In this document: in pieces, positions 24,239 through 35,151 of the stretch
Layout of the letters: the number at the start of each line of letters is the position of its first letter
Position numbering within the stretch: position 1 is the first letter of the stretch
Source of the DNA: Candidatus Aerophobetes bacterium Ae_b3a
Lineage (GTDB): Bacteria; Aerophobota; Aerophobia; Aerophobales; AE-B3A
Assembly: GCA_005223095.1 (NCBI GenBank)
Contig: NJBQ01000007.1
Span: forward strand, 1-49,486
Length of the DNA: 49,486 nucleotides
Direction of reading: 5' to 3'
Notes under the pieces: model-generated
What the model was told of the DNA's origin: nothing
Database searches by the model: none
Seen by the model: the letters and a program-made list of their open reading frames with translations, nothing else
Program-made: the position numbers and the translations under genes

Positions 24239-24890
24239 TATCAAATTTCTCCTGGGGCAAAGTAGGTAAAACTTCTCCCGTGTATATCCAAACTTTTATT
24301 CCAATACATCCATAGCTTGTGTGAGAAGTAGCACATCCGTAATCAATTTTAGCCCTTAAAGTGTGCAAAGGAATTCTTCCTTCTTTCATCCATTCCTTCC
24401 TGGCAATTTCTGCTCCAGCAATTCTGCCTTTGCAAGTAATTCTGACTCCCTCTGCACCTGCAGCCATAACACGCGTAATAGCCTCTCTTACAACTCTCTT
24501 TGTCCCCGTCTTTCTCTGCAACTGAAAGGCTATTTTGTCCGCTACTAGTTTAGCATCTAGATCTGGCTGAGTTATTTCTTGCACATTCAAAAAAACGTTA
24601 GCATCTCCTGTTAATTTTTCCAGATCCTTTTTAACTCTCCCAATTGTATCTCCTTTTTTTCCTATGGCGATGCCAGGACGACCAGCAAAAACATTTATTC
24701 GTATTTTATTCATAGCTCTTTCTATTACGATTTTCGAGACGCCCGCTCTCCTAAATTTTTCCTCCAGAAATTGGCGAATTCTAAAATCCTCATGGAGATG
24801 ATGGGCATAATCCTTTTCTTCATACCACCGACTCCTCCACTCTTCAGTTATGCCTAACCTAAACCCTCTCGGATTAACCTTTTGTCCCAA
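24189..24890 (-). CDS. rpsC: 30S ribosomal protein S3
   Basis: 233 aa from a TTG at 24890, eight bases after GAGGGGG, giving (M)[13 protein letters not shown], the normal S3 start. The KH domain (about 40-110) has [25 protein letters not shown], and the C-terminal domain has [31 protein letters not shown]3 forms the mRNA entry channel. Its last 16 codons, a hydrophilic tail, overlap rplP. Confidence 0.98.
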   Translation of the reverse strand: MGQKVNPRGFRLGITEEWRSRWYEEKDYAHHLHEDFRIRQFLEEKFRRAGVSKIVIERAMNKIRINVFAGRPGIAIGKKGDTIGRVKKDLEKLTGDANVFLNVQEITQPDLDAKLVADKIAFQLQRKTGTKRVVREAITRVMAAGAEGVRITCKGRIAGAEIARKEWMKEGRIPLHTLRAKIDYGCATSHTSYGCIGIKVWIYTGEVLPTLPQEKFDNETSAEKSKIQKSSEG

Positions 24891-24894
24891 CTGC

Positions 24895-25233
24895 CTAACC
24901 CCCTCTCCCTTCAAGGATTACAGTAATATGCGAAGTTCTCTTTTTTATTGAATCAGCTCTACCTCTTGCTCTGGGTTTCATTCTCTTGAAAGTAGGCCCT
25001 TTGTCTACAAGAGCTTTTTTAACATAGAGAGTTTTTGAATCTAGTTCAAAATTATTTTGGGCATTGGCCATAGCTGATTTCAAAACTTTCTTTATTGTTC
25101 GAGCATTGTCAGAATGAACAAAATCCAAAATTCTCATGGCTTCTTCTGCTTGTTTATTCTCAATAAGATTAGTAACTCTCCTCACTTTTGCTGGAGATAC
25201 TCGTATGTATTTCGCCACTGCACTTACTTCCAC
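24895..25233 (-). CDS. rplV: 50S ribosomal protein L22
   Basis: 112 aa from a GTG at 25233, six bases after AAGGGG; the open frame to 25290 is a translated heptad repeat. EVSAVAKYIRVSPAKVRRV opens the protein and PTFKRMKPRARGRADSIKKRTSHITVIL closes it. L22 lines the exit tunnel with L4; its loop is near residues 80-95. The rpsC start is 4 bp downstream. Confidence 0.96.
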   Translation of the reverse strand: MEVSAVAKYIRVSPAKVRRVTNLIENKQAEEAMRILDFVHSDNARTIKKVLKSAMANAQNNFELDSKTLYVKKALVDKGPTFKRMKPRARGRADSIKKRTSHITVILEGRGG

Positions 25234-25249
25234 TTGAAACCCCTTCAAT

Positions 25250-25355
25250 TCGTTGTTAGTGAATGGTGAATCGTATTTAGTATAAATCAAAACCGGAAAT
25301 TCGATTTTCCCTCATTATTGACTAACAACCATTCACTATACGCTAAACGCGCTAC
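25250..25355. repeat. Heptad-arm inverted element, mixed GTGAAT/CGTATAG type (B4)
   Basis: The left arm has CGTTGTT, AGTGAAT, GGTGAAT, CGTATTT. The right arm runs AACAACC, ATTCACT, ATACGCT, AAACGCG, CTACGCT. It shows B-type and E-type heptads joined in one arm. Confidence 0.75.
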
Positions 25356-25362
25356 GCTGGTA

Positions 25363-25644
25363 TTATTTTACCGTTATAGTCCTCTTTGTATGCGCTCCAT
25401 GACGACCGAATTTACGTGTAGGAGAAAATTCGCCTAATCGATGTCCAACCATATCTTCAGTAATATAGACATTACGAAAGTCTTTCCCATTATGGACAGC
25501 GAAGGTATAACCTACAAAATCAGGTGTAATCATAGACCGGCGCGACCAAGTTTTAATAGATTCCTTTTTGCCTTTCTTCATTTTTTCTATCTTCTTTAAT
25601 AAAGAGGGCTCAACATAAAAACCTTTTTTCTTTGAACGTCCCAT
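25363..25644 (-). CDS. rpsS: 30S ribosomal protein S19
   Basis: 93 aa. [43 protein letters not shown] and [14 protein letters not shown] are the family's conserved blocks. S19 binds the 30S head with S13. AGAAGAGG precedes the ATG. Confidence 0.99.
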   Translation of the reverse strand: MGRSKKKGFYVEPSLLKKIEKMKKGKKESIKTWSRRSMITPDFVGYTFAVHNGKDFRNVYITEDMVGHRLGEFSPTRKFGRHGAHTKRTITVK

Positions 25645-25659
25645 CCTCTTCTCCCTATC

Positions 25660-25815
25660 TAGTTCATCGTTCCTGGTTCATTGTTCATTGATTAAAAATT
25701 TCTGGCTATAAATCTTATTCTTTTTCTCAATGAACTATGAACAATGAGCTTTAGTTTTGCACTTTTAACTTTATTGGTTTTTGCTTTCACTAAACGCTAT
25801 ACGCTAGTATTATTG
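25660..25815. repeat. Heptad-arm inverted element, GTTCAT type (A3), followed by an E-type arm
   Basis: The left arm (25661-25693) and right arm (25730-25752) are GTTCAT heptads and their inverse. The core shares TTGATTAAAA, TCTGGCTAT and TTCTTTTT with the element at 113-202. A short CTAAACGCTATACGCT stretch (25794-25812) lies next to the rplB stop. Confidence 0.78.
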
Positions 25816-26646
25816 CTATTTCTTCTTTCTTCTTTGAACAATTAACTTATCAGAGGCCTGTCTTTTCTTTCGAGTCTTTTTCCCTTTAGTAGGTTGGCCC
25901 CAAGGAGTTACCGGGTGTCTTCCCGGACCACTTCGACCTTCCCCTCCTCCGTGCGGATGGTCTACAGGATTCATTGCTGATCCCCGTACTCGAGGACGTC
26001 TACCTAACCACCTGGACCTACCAGCTTTACCGATAGTGATATTCTCATGTTCTAGATTTCCCACTTGACCCACAGTAGCATTACATTCCAAATGAACTAA
26101 CCTTATCTCTCTAGAAGGGAGCTTAATTTGAGCAAACTTTCCCTCTTTACTTAGAAGCTGAGCACTTGTCCCGGCAGCCCTGACTATCTGACCTCCCTTT
26201 CCTTTTTTTAATTCAATATTGCAAATAAGACTTCCTTCAGGGATTTCTCGCAAGGGAAGAGTATTCCCCTCTTTTATGGGAGCTTTCTCCCCCGAAATAA
26301 GTTCATCCCCCACCTTCAACTTCAAGGGAGCAATAATATATCTTTTCTCTCCATCCTTGTAGTGCAAGAGAGCGATTCTTGCCGAGCGATTAGGATCATA
26401 TTCAATTGAGGCAACATAGGCTGGAATCCCTACTTTGTCTCTTTTGAAATCAATCAAACGATATCTTCTTTTTACTCCTCCTCCTTTATGTCTGACACTG
26501 ATTTTACCTTGATTATTTCTCCCCCCTTTTTTCACTAGACTAACCAACAGGCTCTTTTCTGGCTTTTTTCTAGTAATATTAGAAAAGTCAAATCCACTCC
26601 TGTGTCTTTTACCAGGAGAAGTAGGTTTATATTTCTTTACAGGCAT
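25816..26646 (-). CDS. rplB: 50S ribosomal protein L2
   Basis: 276 aa. [19 protein letters not shown] at the start, and [25 protein letters not shown] (about 226-250), which contains the conserved His needed for peptidyl transferase structure. L2 also makes inter-subunit bridges. AGGAG precedes the ATG by 7 bases; it follows rplW by 1 bp. Confidence 0.99.
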   Translation of the reverse strand: MPVKKYKPTSPGKRHRSGFDFSNITRKKPEKSLLVSLVKKGGRNNQGKISVRHKGGGVKRRYRLIDFKRDKVGIPAYVASIEYDPNRSARIALLHYKDGEKRYIIAPLKLKVGDELISGEKAPIKEGNTLPLREIPEGSLICNIELKKGKGGQIVRAAGTSAQLLSKEGKFAQIKLPSREIRLVHLECNATVGQVGNLEHENITIGKAGRSRWLGRRPRVRGSAMNPVDHPHGGGEGRSGPGRHPVTPWGQPTKGKKTRKKRQASDKLIVQRRKKK

Positions 26647-26647
26647 T

Positions 26648-26938
26648 CTAGGCTCCTAAATCCTCTATAACCTCTCCCTCTTTCAATCTTACTATAGCTT
26701 TTTTCCAGCGAGGAATTTTTCCTATGCTTCGACCCCGCCATTTCTTACTTTTTCCCCTTGCATGCATAGTCCTGACACTTTCCACTTTTACTTTGAACAA
26801 CTCCTCCACCGCTTTTTTAATCTCAATTTTATTTACCTTTAAAGGAACTTCAAAGAGATATTTATTCTCTGTTAATAATTGGGTCCCTTTCTCTGAGACT
26901 ATCGGCCGCGAAATAATAGCCTGAGGAACTTTATTCAT
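26648..26938 (-). CDS. rplW: 50S ribosomal protein L23
   Basis: 96 aa. [24 protein letters not shown] (9-32) and [20 protein letters not shown] fit L23, the tunnel-exit docking site for trigger factor and SRP. It overlaps rplD by 8 bp. Confidence 0.98.
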   Translation of the reverse strand: MNKVPQAIISRPIVSEKGTQLLTENKYLFEVPLKVNKIEIKKAVEELFKVKVESVRTMHARGKSKKWRGRSIGKIPRWKKAIVRLKEGEVIEDLGA

Positions 26939-27557
26939 TTTTCACTCTCTTGGTCACCGTATCTAACGCCCCTTTAGTTAAACATAAAGTATGATGGGAA
27001 AGTATATCGTATCCACAAATGTTAGAAGAGCAAGAAAGAGTCAACTCTTTTAGATTAGAACACGACCTAACTACTTTCTTATCCCATTTATTCAAAACTA
27101 GTAAAGTCTTTTCCTTTAAATTAAATTTTTGCAAGAATTCCACCATTTCCTTAGTTTTTCCTTTGGCGACACTTATCTTGTCTATGACTAGAAGATTTCC
27201 TTCTTTAGTTTTCTTTCTCAGGCTAGATTGCAAAGCCAGTCGTTTTACCTTTTGAGGCAGAGGGTACCTACATTTTCTGGCTTGAGGTCCAAAAATAATT
27301 CCCCCTCCTACCCAAAGGGGTGAGCGATTAGTTCCTGCCCTGGCTCTTCCCGTACCTTTTTGGGCCCATGGCTTCCTACCTCCCCCTCTTACCTTGGCTC
27401 GATTCTTGGTAGAAACCGTACCCTGATGTTGGGCAGCTTCATAAGCTAGAATAGCCTCTCTTAGAACAGATTGCCTAACCTCCCCTCCAAAGATATCATC
27501 ATCTAAAGTGACTTTCTCTATTTCTTTTCCCTGCATATTATAAACTTTTAGTTCCAT
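26931..27557 (-). CDS. rplD: 50S ribosomal protein L4
   Basis: 208 aa. The loop GGRKPWAQKGTGRARAGTNRSPLWVGGG (about 60-87) that reaches into the exit tunnel is fully conserved. In E. coli L4 represses the S10 operon; no such leader is seen here, since rpsJ directly overlaps fusA. A 79-bp spacer before it has a GGCC hairpin. Confidence 0.98.
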   Translation of the reverse strand: MELKVYNMQGKEIEKVTLDDDIFGGEVRQSVLREAILAYEAAQHQGTVSTKNRAKVRGGGRKPWAQKGTGRARAGTNRSPLWVGGGIIFGPQARKCRYPLPQKVKRLALQSSLRKKTKEGNLLVIDKISVAKGKTKEMVEFLQKFNLKEKTLLVLNKWDKKVVRSCSNLKELTLSCSSNICGYDILSHHTLCLTKGALDTVTKRVKNE

Positions 27558-27579
27558 ATTTAGATACCTAAGGAGAGAA

Positions 27580-27636
27580 GTGCCTCCCCTCAGTGGCCTT
27601 CGGCCTGCTCCTCCATTCTCGTATCTCCATATATTA
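27580..27636. repeat. Small repeat with GGCC-TTC-GGCC hairpin in the rplC-rplD spacer
   Basis: CCCCTCAGTGGCCTTCGGCC followed by TGCTCC (about 27586-27611) matches CCCCTCAACGGCCTTCGGCC with the same TGCTCC at 21346-21375. A lone CGTATCT heptad follows. Its role is unknown. Confidence 0.55.
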
Positions 27637-28260
27637 CTATTTGGAGCTTTTTATAGTTAACAAACTTCCTTTAATTCCGGGCAAACTTCCCCTGATCAAA
27701 AGAAGGTTCTCTTTCTTGTCTACCTTTACTATTTTTAGATTACGAACTGTCTTTTTCTCTGCTCCCATCTTTCCGGGCATTTTTTTACCTTTAAATACTC
27801 GAGAAGGATCAGCAGAAGCACCTATAGAACCAGGCCGTCGACGCCAACCTCCTGCTCCATGAGAAGCAGGACCTCCTTTAAAACCATATCTCTTAACCAC
27901 ACCGGCAAATCCTTTTCCCTTAGAAATACCAACAACATCAACTAAATCCCCTTCTTTGAAAACATCTACTCTAATCTCATCTCTAATCTTTAAATTACCG
28001 ATATCCTTTACCCTTATCTCCCTCAAGTATTTCTGAGGACGAACTTCACTCTTTTTAAAGTGCCCTAACTCTGGCTTGTTAACTCGATTCTCCTTTACTT
28101 CTAAAAAACCTAACTGAATAGCATTGTAACCATTCTTTTCTTTTACTTTTCTCTCGACTATTATGCAAGGTCCTGCTTCCACAATAGTTATAGGGATAAG
28201 AACATTTTCATCAAATATTTGAGTCATTGCAAGTTTTCTACCTAATATTACCTTACTCAT
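27637..28260 (-). CDS. rplC: 50S ribosomal protein L3
   Basis: 207 aa. [14 protein letters not shown] (5-18) and [30 protein letters not shown] (about 118-147), the loop that approaches the peptidyl transferase centre, are conserved. It overlaps rpsJ by 4 bp (ATGA). Confidence 0.98.
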   Translation of the reverse strand: MSKVILGRKLAMTQIFDENVLIPITIVEAGPCIIVERKVKEKNGYNAIQLGFLEVKENRVNKPELGHFKKSEVRPQKYLREIRVKDIGNLKIRDEIRVDVFKEGDLVDVVGISKGKGFAGVVKRYGFKGGPASHGAGGWRRRPGSIGASADPSRVFKGKKMPGKMGAEKKTVRNLKIVKVDKKENLLLIRGSLPGIKGSLLTIKSSK

Positions 28261-28565
28261 AATTTGACCTCTACATGCACGCCCGTAGGAAGATTCATAC
28301 CCATCAGTGCATCAACTGTTTTAGGATTAGATTCTAAAATATCTATCAGTCTTTTGTGCAGTCGGATCTCAAATTGCTCTCGGGCATCCTTGTCAGCATG
28401 AGGAGATTTTATCACTGTAAATCGGCTAATTTTAGTGGGTAGAGGAATGGGACCACAGATCTTAGCCCCTGTTCTTTCTATCGTTTCGATAATCCGCTTA
28501 ACTGATTGATCTATTATTTTATGGTCATAAGCCTTTAACTTAATTCTGATCTTCTGTTTAGGCAT
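28257..28565 (-). CDS. rpsJ: 30S ribosomal protein S10 (NusE)
   Basis: 102 aa from the ATG at 28565 with GGGGG five bases upstream; upstream codons belong to the fusA overlap. [20 protein letters not shown] and [31 protein letters not shown] are diagnostic. It is both a 30S head protein and the NusE antitermination partner of NusG, also encoded in this window. It overlaps the fusA stop by 8 bp. Confidence 0.98.
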   Translation of the reverse strand: MPKQKIRIKLKAYDHKIIDQSVKRIIETIERTGAKICGPIPLPTKISRFTVIKSPHADKDAREQFEIRLHKRLIDILESNPKTVDALMGMNLPTGVHVEVKL

Positions 28566-30639
28566 TCTTTCCCCCTTGCCCAATAATTGTTTCAGCTCTA
28601 TCGGAAGGCACTTCTTCATAACGATAGAACTCTATGTTCGGGATACCCTTTCCTTGAGTCAATGAACGTAACTTAGTAACATAATCAAATAACTCAGCCA
28701 ACGGAACATAACCACTAATATAATAGATGGTTCCTTTGAGTTCTGTATGATAAATCCTCCCCCGCCGACTAACAATATCTCCCATTACCTCACCCATAGA
28801 ATCCTGGGGAATCCTTATCTCTAGCTTCATCACAGGTTCTAGTAAATAAGGATCGGCCTGTCGAGATGCTTTTTTGAAAGCAATAGAGGCAGCAGTTCTA
28901 AAGGCGAACTCTGAGGAATCTACCGCATGATATGAACCATCAAGAAGAGTAGTCTTAACATTAACCATCGGATAACTTGCCAGGACACCAACTCTCATAG
29001 TTCGCTCAACTCCTTTTCTTATTGCCGCGATAAACTCTTTAGGAATGACCCCTCCTTTAGTTTTATCCAGGAAGGTTTTCTGGCCATTCTCTATCGGTTC
29101 AACCTCAAGCTCTACATCACCATACTGCCCTCTACCCCCGCTTTGATGAATATATTGACCCCTGGCGTAAGCTCTTTTTCTTATAGCCTCCTTATAAGCA
29201 ATCTGAGGTTTGCCACTATTTACTTCAATATCAAACTCTCGTCTAAGTCTATCCAGCATGATTTCAAGATGAAGCTGACCCATACCCGAAATTATAGTCT
29301 GCCCTGTCTCCTCATTCTGGTTAATCTTGAAAGTAGGATCTTCCTGAACTAATTTACGTAAAGAACCATACAATTTATTTTCATCTGTTTTTGTCTTTGG
29401 CTCAATGGCTATGGAAATAACCGGTTCAGCGAATTCCATCCCTTCAAAAATTATGGGATTACTATTCCCACAAAGGGAATCCCCTGTATCAATGCTTCTG
29501 GGCCCTACAATCCCTCCTATATCACCAGCAACAATCTCCTTTCTTTCCTTTCGATAGTTAGCATGCATCTCTAGAATCTTGGCAATTCTCTCTTTTCTAT
29601 TTTTAGTAGAGTTATAGACAAAGGAGCCTTTCTCTATTCTCCCAGAATAAACCCTCAGATAGGTCAACCTGCCTACATAAGGGTCTGTTACTACCTTAAA
29701 AGCCAGAGCAGAAAATGGTTCTTGGGGAGAAGGTTTTCTTCTTTCTCTCTCCTGCGTTATTGGATTCACTCCCTCTACGGGAGGAATGTCCAGAGGAGAA
29801 GGAAGATAATCATTGACAGCATTTAACAAAAGTTGTATTCCCTTATTTTTCAAAGAGCTTCCACAAAGAACAGGAACCGCTTTATGAGCTAAAGTCATCG
29901 ACCTTATCTCTTCTTTTATTTCTTTAACGCTTAAACTCTTTTCCTCTATAAACCTCTCCAGATATCCTTCATTGCTCTCTGCTATCTTTTCCATCAGATA
30001 GTTATGCCAATGAAAAGCTTTCTCCTTTATAGAAGGAGGGACATCCCTCTCCACAATCTTAACCTCTAGTCCCTCTCCTTGCCATATAATAGCCTTCATT
30101 CTTATTATATCTACCACCCCAACAAAACCCTCCTCCTCTCCTATGGGAATCTGAATAGGCAAAGGAATAAGACTGAATTTCTCTCCTATTCTTTCTACAC
30201 TATGATAAAAATTAGCTGCTACTCTATCCAACTTATTGATGAAAATAATACGGGGGATACCATAACGGTCGGCCTGGCGCCAAACTGTTTCCGATTGAGG
30301 CTCTACCCCCTCTACACCGCAGAAAATAACTATTGCTCCATCCAGGACCCGTAGAGCTCTTTCTACTTCCACAGTGAAATCCACATGGCCAGGAGTATCT
30401 ATAATATTAATCTGATAGTTTTTCCAAGAACAGGTAGTAGCAGCAGAAGTTATGGTGATACCTCTTTCTCTCTCCTGTTCCATCCAATCCATCACTGTAG
30501 TCCCCTCATGCACTTCTCCCACCTTATGGATTTTTCCAGTGTAGTATAGGATACGTTCAGTAGTCGTAGTTTTGCCCGCATCTATATGAGCTATTATACC
30601 AATATTTCGAATTTTACTTAGAGAATTTTGAGTTTTCAT
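28558..30639 (-). CDS. fusA: Elongation factor G
   Basis: 693 aa from the ATG at 30639 (family length); an in-frame ATG at 30657 is the alternative. GTPase motifs are [11 protein letters not shown] (G1), the switch I block [22 protein letters not shown] (G3) and NKLD (G4). Domain IV has [14 protein letters not shown], and [21 protein letters not shown] follows. It drives translocation of tRNAs and mRNA. Unlike the E. coli str operon, it is followed by rpsJ and not by tuf, which lies 11 kb upstream. Confidence 0.98.
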   Translation of the reverse strand: MKTQNSLSKIRNIGIIAHIDAGKTTTTERILYYTGKIHKVGEVHEGTTVMDWMEQERERGITITSAATTCSWKNYQINIIDTPGHVDFTVEVERALRVLDGAIVIFCGVEGVEPQSETVWRQADRYGIPRIIFINKLDRVAANFYHSVERIGEKFSLIPLPIQIPIGEEEGFVGVVDIIRMKAIIWQGEGLEVKIVERDVPPSIKEKAFHWHNYLMEKIAESNEGYLERFIEEKSLSVKEIKEEIRSMTLAHKAVPVLCGSSLKNKGIQLLLNAVNDYLPSPLDIPPVEGVNPITQERERRKPSPQEPFSALAFKVVTDPYVGRLTYLRVYSGRIEKGSFVYNSTKNRKERIAKILEMHANYRKERKEIVAGDIGGIVGPRSIDTGDSLCGNSNPIIFEGMEFAEPVISIAIEPKTKTDENKLYGSLRKLVQEDPTFKINQNEETGQTIISGMGQLHLEIMLDRLRREFDIEVNSGKPQIAYKEAIRKRAYARGQYIHQSGGRGQYGDVELEVEPIENGQKTFLDKTKGGVIPKEFIAAIRKGVERTMRVGVLASYPMVNVKTTLLDGSYHAVDSSEFAFRTAASIAFKKASRQADPYLLEPVMKLEIRIPQDSMGEVMGDIVSRRGRIYHTELKGTIYYISGYVPLAELFDYVTKLRSLTQGKGIPNIEFYRYEEVPSDRAETIIGQGGKNA

Positions 30640-30703
30640 ATCTTTGAGCCTTATCATATTTCACCGCAGAGCAGGCTGAGAATCTTATAAACGCTGTCCT
30701 TTA

Positions 30704-31174
30704 TTACCACCGGTAATGGGCAAAGGCTCGATTAGCCTCCGCCATCCTATGAGTGTCTTCTTTCTTCTTTATCGCCAATCCTTCCTTTCGAAAAGCCATC
30801 ATAATTTCTTCCGCCAGTTTCTCCCTCATTGACTTGCCTTTTCTTTGACGAGCGAACTGCAGAATCCATCTAAAAGCTAGAGCTTCTCGTCTTCCTGGCC
30901 TGACCTCTACTGGTATCTGATAAGTAGCCCCTCCTACACGACGCGAACGAACTTCCAGGACAGGTTTAACATTTTCCAGGGCCTGCTGAAAAACTTCAAG
31001 AGGGTTCTTCTTTTCTCTTTTCTCTATAATATCAAAACACCCATAACAAATAGTTTCTGCTTTGCTTTTTTCCCCTGCTCTCATTATTTTATTAATAAAC
31101 TTACTTACTACCTGGCTACTATACACAGGATCTGGAAATATAGCTCTCTTTTTTGATATTCTCCGTCTTGCCAT
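30704..31174 (-). CDS. rpsG: 30S ribosomal protein S7
   Basis: 156 aa. [19 protein letters not shown] at the start, and [24 protein letters not shown] (about 80-103), are S7 hallmarks. It nucleates 30S head assembly and touches the E site. GGGGAG precedes the ATG. It lies 10 bp after rpsL. Confidence 0.98.
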   Translation of the reverse strand: MARRRISKKRAIFPDPVYSSQVVSKFINKIMRAGEKSKAETICYGCFDIIEKREKKNPLEVFQQALENVKPVLEVRSRRVGGATYQIPVEVRPGRREALAFRWILQFARQRKGKSMREKLAEEIMMAFRKEGLAIKKKEDTHRMAEANRAFAHYRW

Positions 31175-31184
31175 TAGACTCCCC

Positions 31185-31553
31185 TTATTCCCTCTTCTTT
31201 CCGTATTTGGAGCGACTCTTCTTTCTACCCTCCACTCCCATCGTATCTAACGTACCACGCACAACATGATATTTTACTCCCGGCAGATCTTTCACTCTTC
31301 CTCCTCTTACCATAACTATGGCATGTTCCTGAAGATTATGTCCTTCCCCAGGAATATAAGCAGTAACTACTTTTCCATTGGACAGTCTAACTCTGGTCAC
31401 CTTCCTTAATGCCGAATTGGGTTTTTTAGGTGTAAGTGTCCTTACGCTTATACAAACTCCTTTTTTCTGAGGCGATTCTTCCAGAGCCAGACTCCTCTTT
31501 TTCCTTTTGATCTTTTTTCGTCCTTTTCTTACCAACTGATTTATAGTGGGCAT
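31185..31553 (-). CDS. rpsL: 30S ribosomal protein S12
   Basis: 122 aa. [14 protein letters not shown] (about 39-52) holds the Lys targeted by streptomycin resistance changes, here wild type, and [17 protein letters not shown] (about 82-98) is the second decoding-site loop. The start is 13 bp after rpoC, so the str set is fused to the rpoBC set. Confidence 0.98.
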   Translation of the reverse strand: MPTINQLVRKGRKKIKRKKRSLALEESPQKKGVCISVRTLTPKKPNSALRKVTRVRLSNGKVVTAYIPGEGHNLQEHAIVMVRGGRVKDLPGVKYHVVRGTLDTMGVEGRKKSRSKYGKKRE

Positions 31554-31566
31554 TTATTATCCTTTC

Positions 31567-34500
31567 TTATACTGGCGTGCTTTCCCTCGGTTTCTGATTA
31601 AATCCTGTTCCAGCCGGAACTAATTTTCCGATGATTACATTACCCTTTAACCCTCTAAGAAAATCCACCTGTCCACAAATCGCCGCTTCAGCTAAAACCT
31701 GTTTCGTCCTTTGAAAAGAAGCAGCAGAGAGAAAACTCTCCTTATCTTCCTGCACAGCTTTAGGGACAGCCAGAAGAACAGGTTTTCCCGTGCCAGGCTT
31801 ACCCTTCTGCTCCCTTATCTTCCTATTAACCTCTTCAAAGTCTATCTTATTTACCTGTTCTCCTGGTATATAACCTGTATCTCCTGGTTCCACTACCTCT
31901 ACCTTTCTCATCATTTGTCTTATGATTACTTCAAAGTGTTTGATATTGATATCCACACCCTGAGATCTATAAACTTGCTGTATCTGATTAACTAAATACT
32001 CTTCTACGGCTCTAATCCCTTTCACGTTGAGGAGTGAACGAGGATTTATGATGCCTTCCATTATCTTAGCGCCTGCTTCTACCATCTCTCCCTCAGAGAC
32101 CAACCTATCATCTCCCGCCTCATAGGTAACTTCCTCATCCCCCTCTCCCTTAATCCTAATAAAACTACGACCTTTTCTTTCTTCTATGCTTACTCTTCCC
32201 TCTATTTCACTTATCAGAGCCTCTTCTCCCTGACGTTGACGAACAACTCCCTTGCGAGGAAGATTCTCCTTGCGTGGCTCAAAGAGCTCGGTAGCTCGTG
32301 GTAAGCCCTGAGGAAGATCCCCCCCCTTCTGAAATATGCCGCCGGTATGGAATGTCCGTAGAGTAAGCTGGGTTCCCGGCTCACCTATAGACTGAGCCGC
32401 TATCACTCCTACCGCCTCACCTAAACTAACCAGTCTATGAGTAGAAAGGTCCCACCCGTAGCATTTCTGACATAGACCCCACCTAGCTTGACAAGTCAAA
32501 GGGGAACGAATTTTTACTTCCTTAATCTCAGCTTTTTCTATTCTTCGAACTATGTCCTCTGTAATTTCTTTATTCGAGTCTATAATAACCTTCTCTGTAG
32601 AAGGATTTATGACAGGCGAAGCAGCTACTCTCCCCAGAATCCTTTCTCCCAAGGATTGCCTTGTTCCCCCTCCTTTATCCGGTCTTTTCACAGAAAGACC
32701 ATCTATGGCACCACAATCCTCCTGGGTAATGATAAGATTTTGACCCACAGATACTAATTTTCGAGTGAGATAACCCGCATAAGCTGTCTTCAAAGCAGTA
32801 TCTACCAAACCTTTTCTCCCTCCTGAAGTGGAGGCAAAGTACTCCGGAGCAGTAAGGCCCTCTTTGAAACTGGATCTAACAGGTTCCTCACCAATTCTCC
32901 CCTTTAGCCTACCGCCAGAAAGAGGATAGAAATATTGTTTAATTATATCAGAAGGGATGTCTAATTTTCTCTTAAAGACCTCATCCCAGAGTTCACGGCG
33001 ATAGGTTTCTCTAATAGACCTGGCCATCAAACCTCTCATACCTATTATCTGCCGCAATTGCGTAGCAGAACCCCTTGCTCCTGATTTCCACATCATATAA
33101 AGAGAATTAAAGGGATTGATAGAAAGATAATCAGAGACCATTTTTGTTATTTGGTCAATAACTCTCATTCTCACGTCTATCACGTCTTTATATCTCTCTT
33201 CTTCGCTTATTTCCCCGTCTTCAGCTCTTAGATTAAATCCTGTTACTTCCTCTTCCGCATGCTGTAGTACCTTTTTCTTTCTTACTATATCCGGTACATC
33301 AGACATAGCAAAAGTCAATCCCGATTTAGTGGCATATTCGAACCCTAGCTTTTTTACTTTGTCTAAAAATTCCACGGTAACTGCATTTCCATATTTCTGC
33401 CAGATTTTACCTATGATCCGGGTTAATCTATTTTTATCCACTAAAGAATTTTCAAATCCTATTCCCTGCGGGAGTATCTCATTAAAAATCGCTCTTCCAG
33501 GAGTAGTTTCTATCCACTTACCTTTATGCAATAATTTTATGGGTTGATGCAGGAATACTTTTTTCAGCTCATAAGCAATAATTATCTCATCTAAGCTAGA
33601 AAAAACCTTCTCCTTTTCCTCTTTTTTGCCTTTTATGGTCAAATAGTAACAACCCACCGTAATATCCTGAGTAGGAGCAAATATAGGATTTCCGTTAGCT
33701 GGAGAGAGAAGATTGTTCACAGGGAACATCAAAGTACTTGCTTCAAGTTGCGCTTCATAAGAAAGGGGAATATGTATTGCCATCTGGTCGCCATCAAAAT
33801 CGGCACCAAAGGCACTGCATACCAGAGGATGAAGTTGAATAGCGTTACCTTCTATCAAGACTGGTTGAAAAGCCTGAATACCTAATCGATGTAAGGTGGG
33901 AGCACGATTCAAGAGTATTGGATGATCTCTGACCACTTTTTCTAGTATCTCCCAAACAAATGGATCAACCCTTTCTATCAGATCATTAGCCCTTTTTATC
34001 GTCTCAGCTTTGTTCTCTCGCATAATCTCTCCCAGAACAAAAGGCCTAAAGAGCTCCAGAGCTATTTTCTCAGGCAAACCACATTGATAAATCTCCAAAT
34101 TTGGCCCTGGCACAATCACCGCTCTTCCCGAATAATCAACCCTTTTGCCCAGAAGATTCTGCCTGAATCTACCCTGTTTACCTTTAACTATTTCACTTAA
34201 GGATTTAAGTGGCCTCCCTCCCCCTCCCAGTATAGGCTGGGGAAGTTTTTCATTCTCAAAAACAGCCTCTACGGATTGCTGGAGCATTTTTTTCTCATTT
34301 CGAATAATTATCTGCGGCGCACCTATCTCCAATAAATATTTCAGACGATTATTCCGATTGATGATACGTCGGTAGAGATCATTTAAATCCGAATTAGCAA
34401 AAATCCCACTTTCTAACTGTACCATGGGGCGAAAATCAGGCGGAATAACAGGAACAATCGTCAGAATTATCCACTCAGGTTTGTTGCCCGAACGGATAAA

Positions 34501-35142
34501 ATTCTCTACCAGTTCCAACCGTTTAATTAGTTTTATTCTTTTTCCTTTTGTTCTCTCCTGAAGTAAATTCTCCCTTAACTCCTCCTGCAATTTTTCCAGA
34601 TTCATACTTTTTAGAATCTTCAAAATTGCTCCTGCCCCTGTATCCGCTTCAAAACTACCTTCCCCATATAGATCATTATATCCCTGATATTCTTCCTCAT
34701 CAAAAATCTGCATCTTTTTTAAGGAAGTCTTACCCGGGTCTATAACTATATAATTTATGAAATAGATTATCTTTTCTACATCACTTTTCCTTAAACTCAA
34801 TAGAAGAGGTAGGTAAGTCTTCATGTACCATATATGGGCAACTGGAGTAACCAATTCAATGTGTCCCATTCTCTCTCGACGGACCTTAGAGGAAGTGACC
34901 TCAACTCCACAACGCTCACATTTGACCCCTTTATACTTCATCTTTCTATATTTGCCACAATAACACTCGTAACTCTTTGTAGGACCGAAAATCTGCTCAC
35001 AAAAGAGCCCACCCCTTTCCGGTCTAAAAGTACGATAATTAATAGTATCCGTCTTTCTTACCTCTCCAAAAGACCATTCTCTCATCTCTCTGGGAGAAGC
35101 TAATTTGATTCTGATCTTCTCAATATCGCTAACTCTCCACAA
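31567..35142 (-). CDS. rpoC: DNA-directed RNA polymerase beta' subunit
   Basis: 1191 aa from a TTG (35142) with AGGAG six bases before it. The N-terminal zinc ribbon uses Cys60, Cys62, Cys75 and Cys78. The catalytic GADFDGDQMAIHIP loop is near residues 445-458, with three Asp holding the active-site magnesium. The second zinc site includes EDCGAIDG (near 807) and CQARWGLCQKC (near 885). The trigger-loop region GEPGTQLTLRTFHTGG follows. No large lineage insertion is obvious. It follows rpoB by 9 bp. Confidence 0.99.
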   Translation of the reverse strand: MWRVSDIEKIRIKLASPREMREWSFGEVRKTDTINYRTFRPERGGLFCEQIFGPTKSYECYCGKYRKMKYKGVKCERCGVEVTSSKVRRERMGHIELVTPVAHIWYMKTYLPLLLSLRKSDVEKIIYFINYIVIDPGKTSLKKMQIFDEEEYQGYNDLYGEGSFEADTGAGAILKILKSMNLEKLQEELRENLLQERTKGKRIKLIKRLELVENFIRSGNKPEWIILTIVPVIPPDFRPMVQLESGIFANSDLNDLYRRIINRNNRLKYLLEIGAPQIIIRNEKKMLQQSVEAVFENEKLPQPILGGGGRPLKSLSEIVKGKQGRFRQNLLGKRVDYSGRAVIVPGPNLEIYQCGLPEKIALELFRPFVLGEIMRENKAETIKRANDLIERVDPFVWEILEKVVRDHPILLNRAPTLHRLGIQAFQPVLIEGNAIQLHPLVCSAFGADFDGDQMAIHIPLSYEAQLEASTLMFPVNNLLSPANGNPIFAPTQDITVGCYYLTIKGKKEEKEKVFSSLDEIIIAYELKKVFLHQPIKLLHKGKWIETTPGRAIFNEILPQGIGFENSLVDKNRLTRIIGKIWQKYGNAVTVEFLDKVKKLGFEYATKSGLTFAMSDVPDIVRKKKVLQHAEEEVTGFNLRAEDGEISEEERYKDVIDVRMRVIDQITKMVSDYLSINPFNSLYMMWKSGARGSATQLRQIIGMRGLMARSIRETYRRELWDEVFKRKLDIPSDIIKQYFYPLSGGRLKGRIGEEPVRSSFKEGLTAPEYFASTSGGRKGLVDTALKTAYAGYLTRKLVSVGQNLIITQEDCGAIDGLSVKRPDKGGGTRQSLGERILGRVAASPVINPSTEKVIIDSNKEITEDIVRRIEKAEIKEVKIRSPLTCQARWGLCQKCYGWDLSTHRLVSLGEAVGVIAAQSIGEPGTQLTLRTFHTGGIFQKGGDLPQGLPRATELFEPRKENLPRKGVVRQRQGEEALISEIEGRVSIEERKGRSFIRIKGEGDEEVTYEAGDDRLVSEGEMVEAGAKIMEGIINPRSLLNVKGIRAVEEYLVNQIQQVYRSQGVDINIKHFEVIIRQMMRKVEVVEPGDTGYIPGEQVNKIDFEEVNRKIREQKGKPGTGKPVLLAVPKAVQEDKESFLSAASFQRTKQVLAEAAICGQVDFLRGLKGNVIIGKLVPAGTGFNQKPRESTPV

Positions 35143-35151
35143 TTTTATCTC

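Noticed and set aside
26724-27255. Plus-strand frames inside ribosomal protein genes
   Set aside because: Low-complexity shadows of rplW and rplD with no ribosome sites; the same holds for all other plus-strand frames left of 48.7 kb except the transposase.
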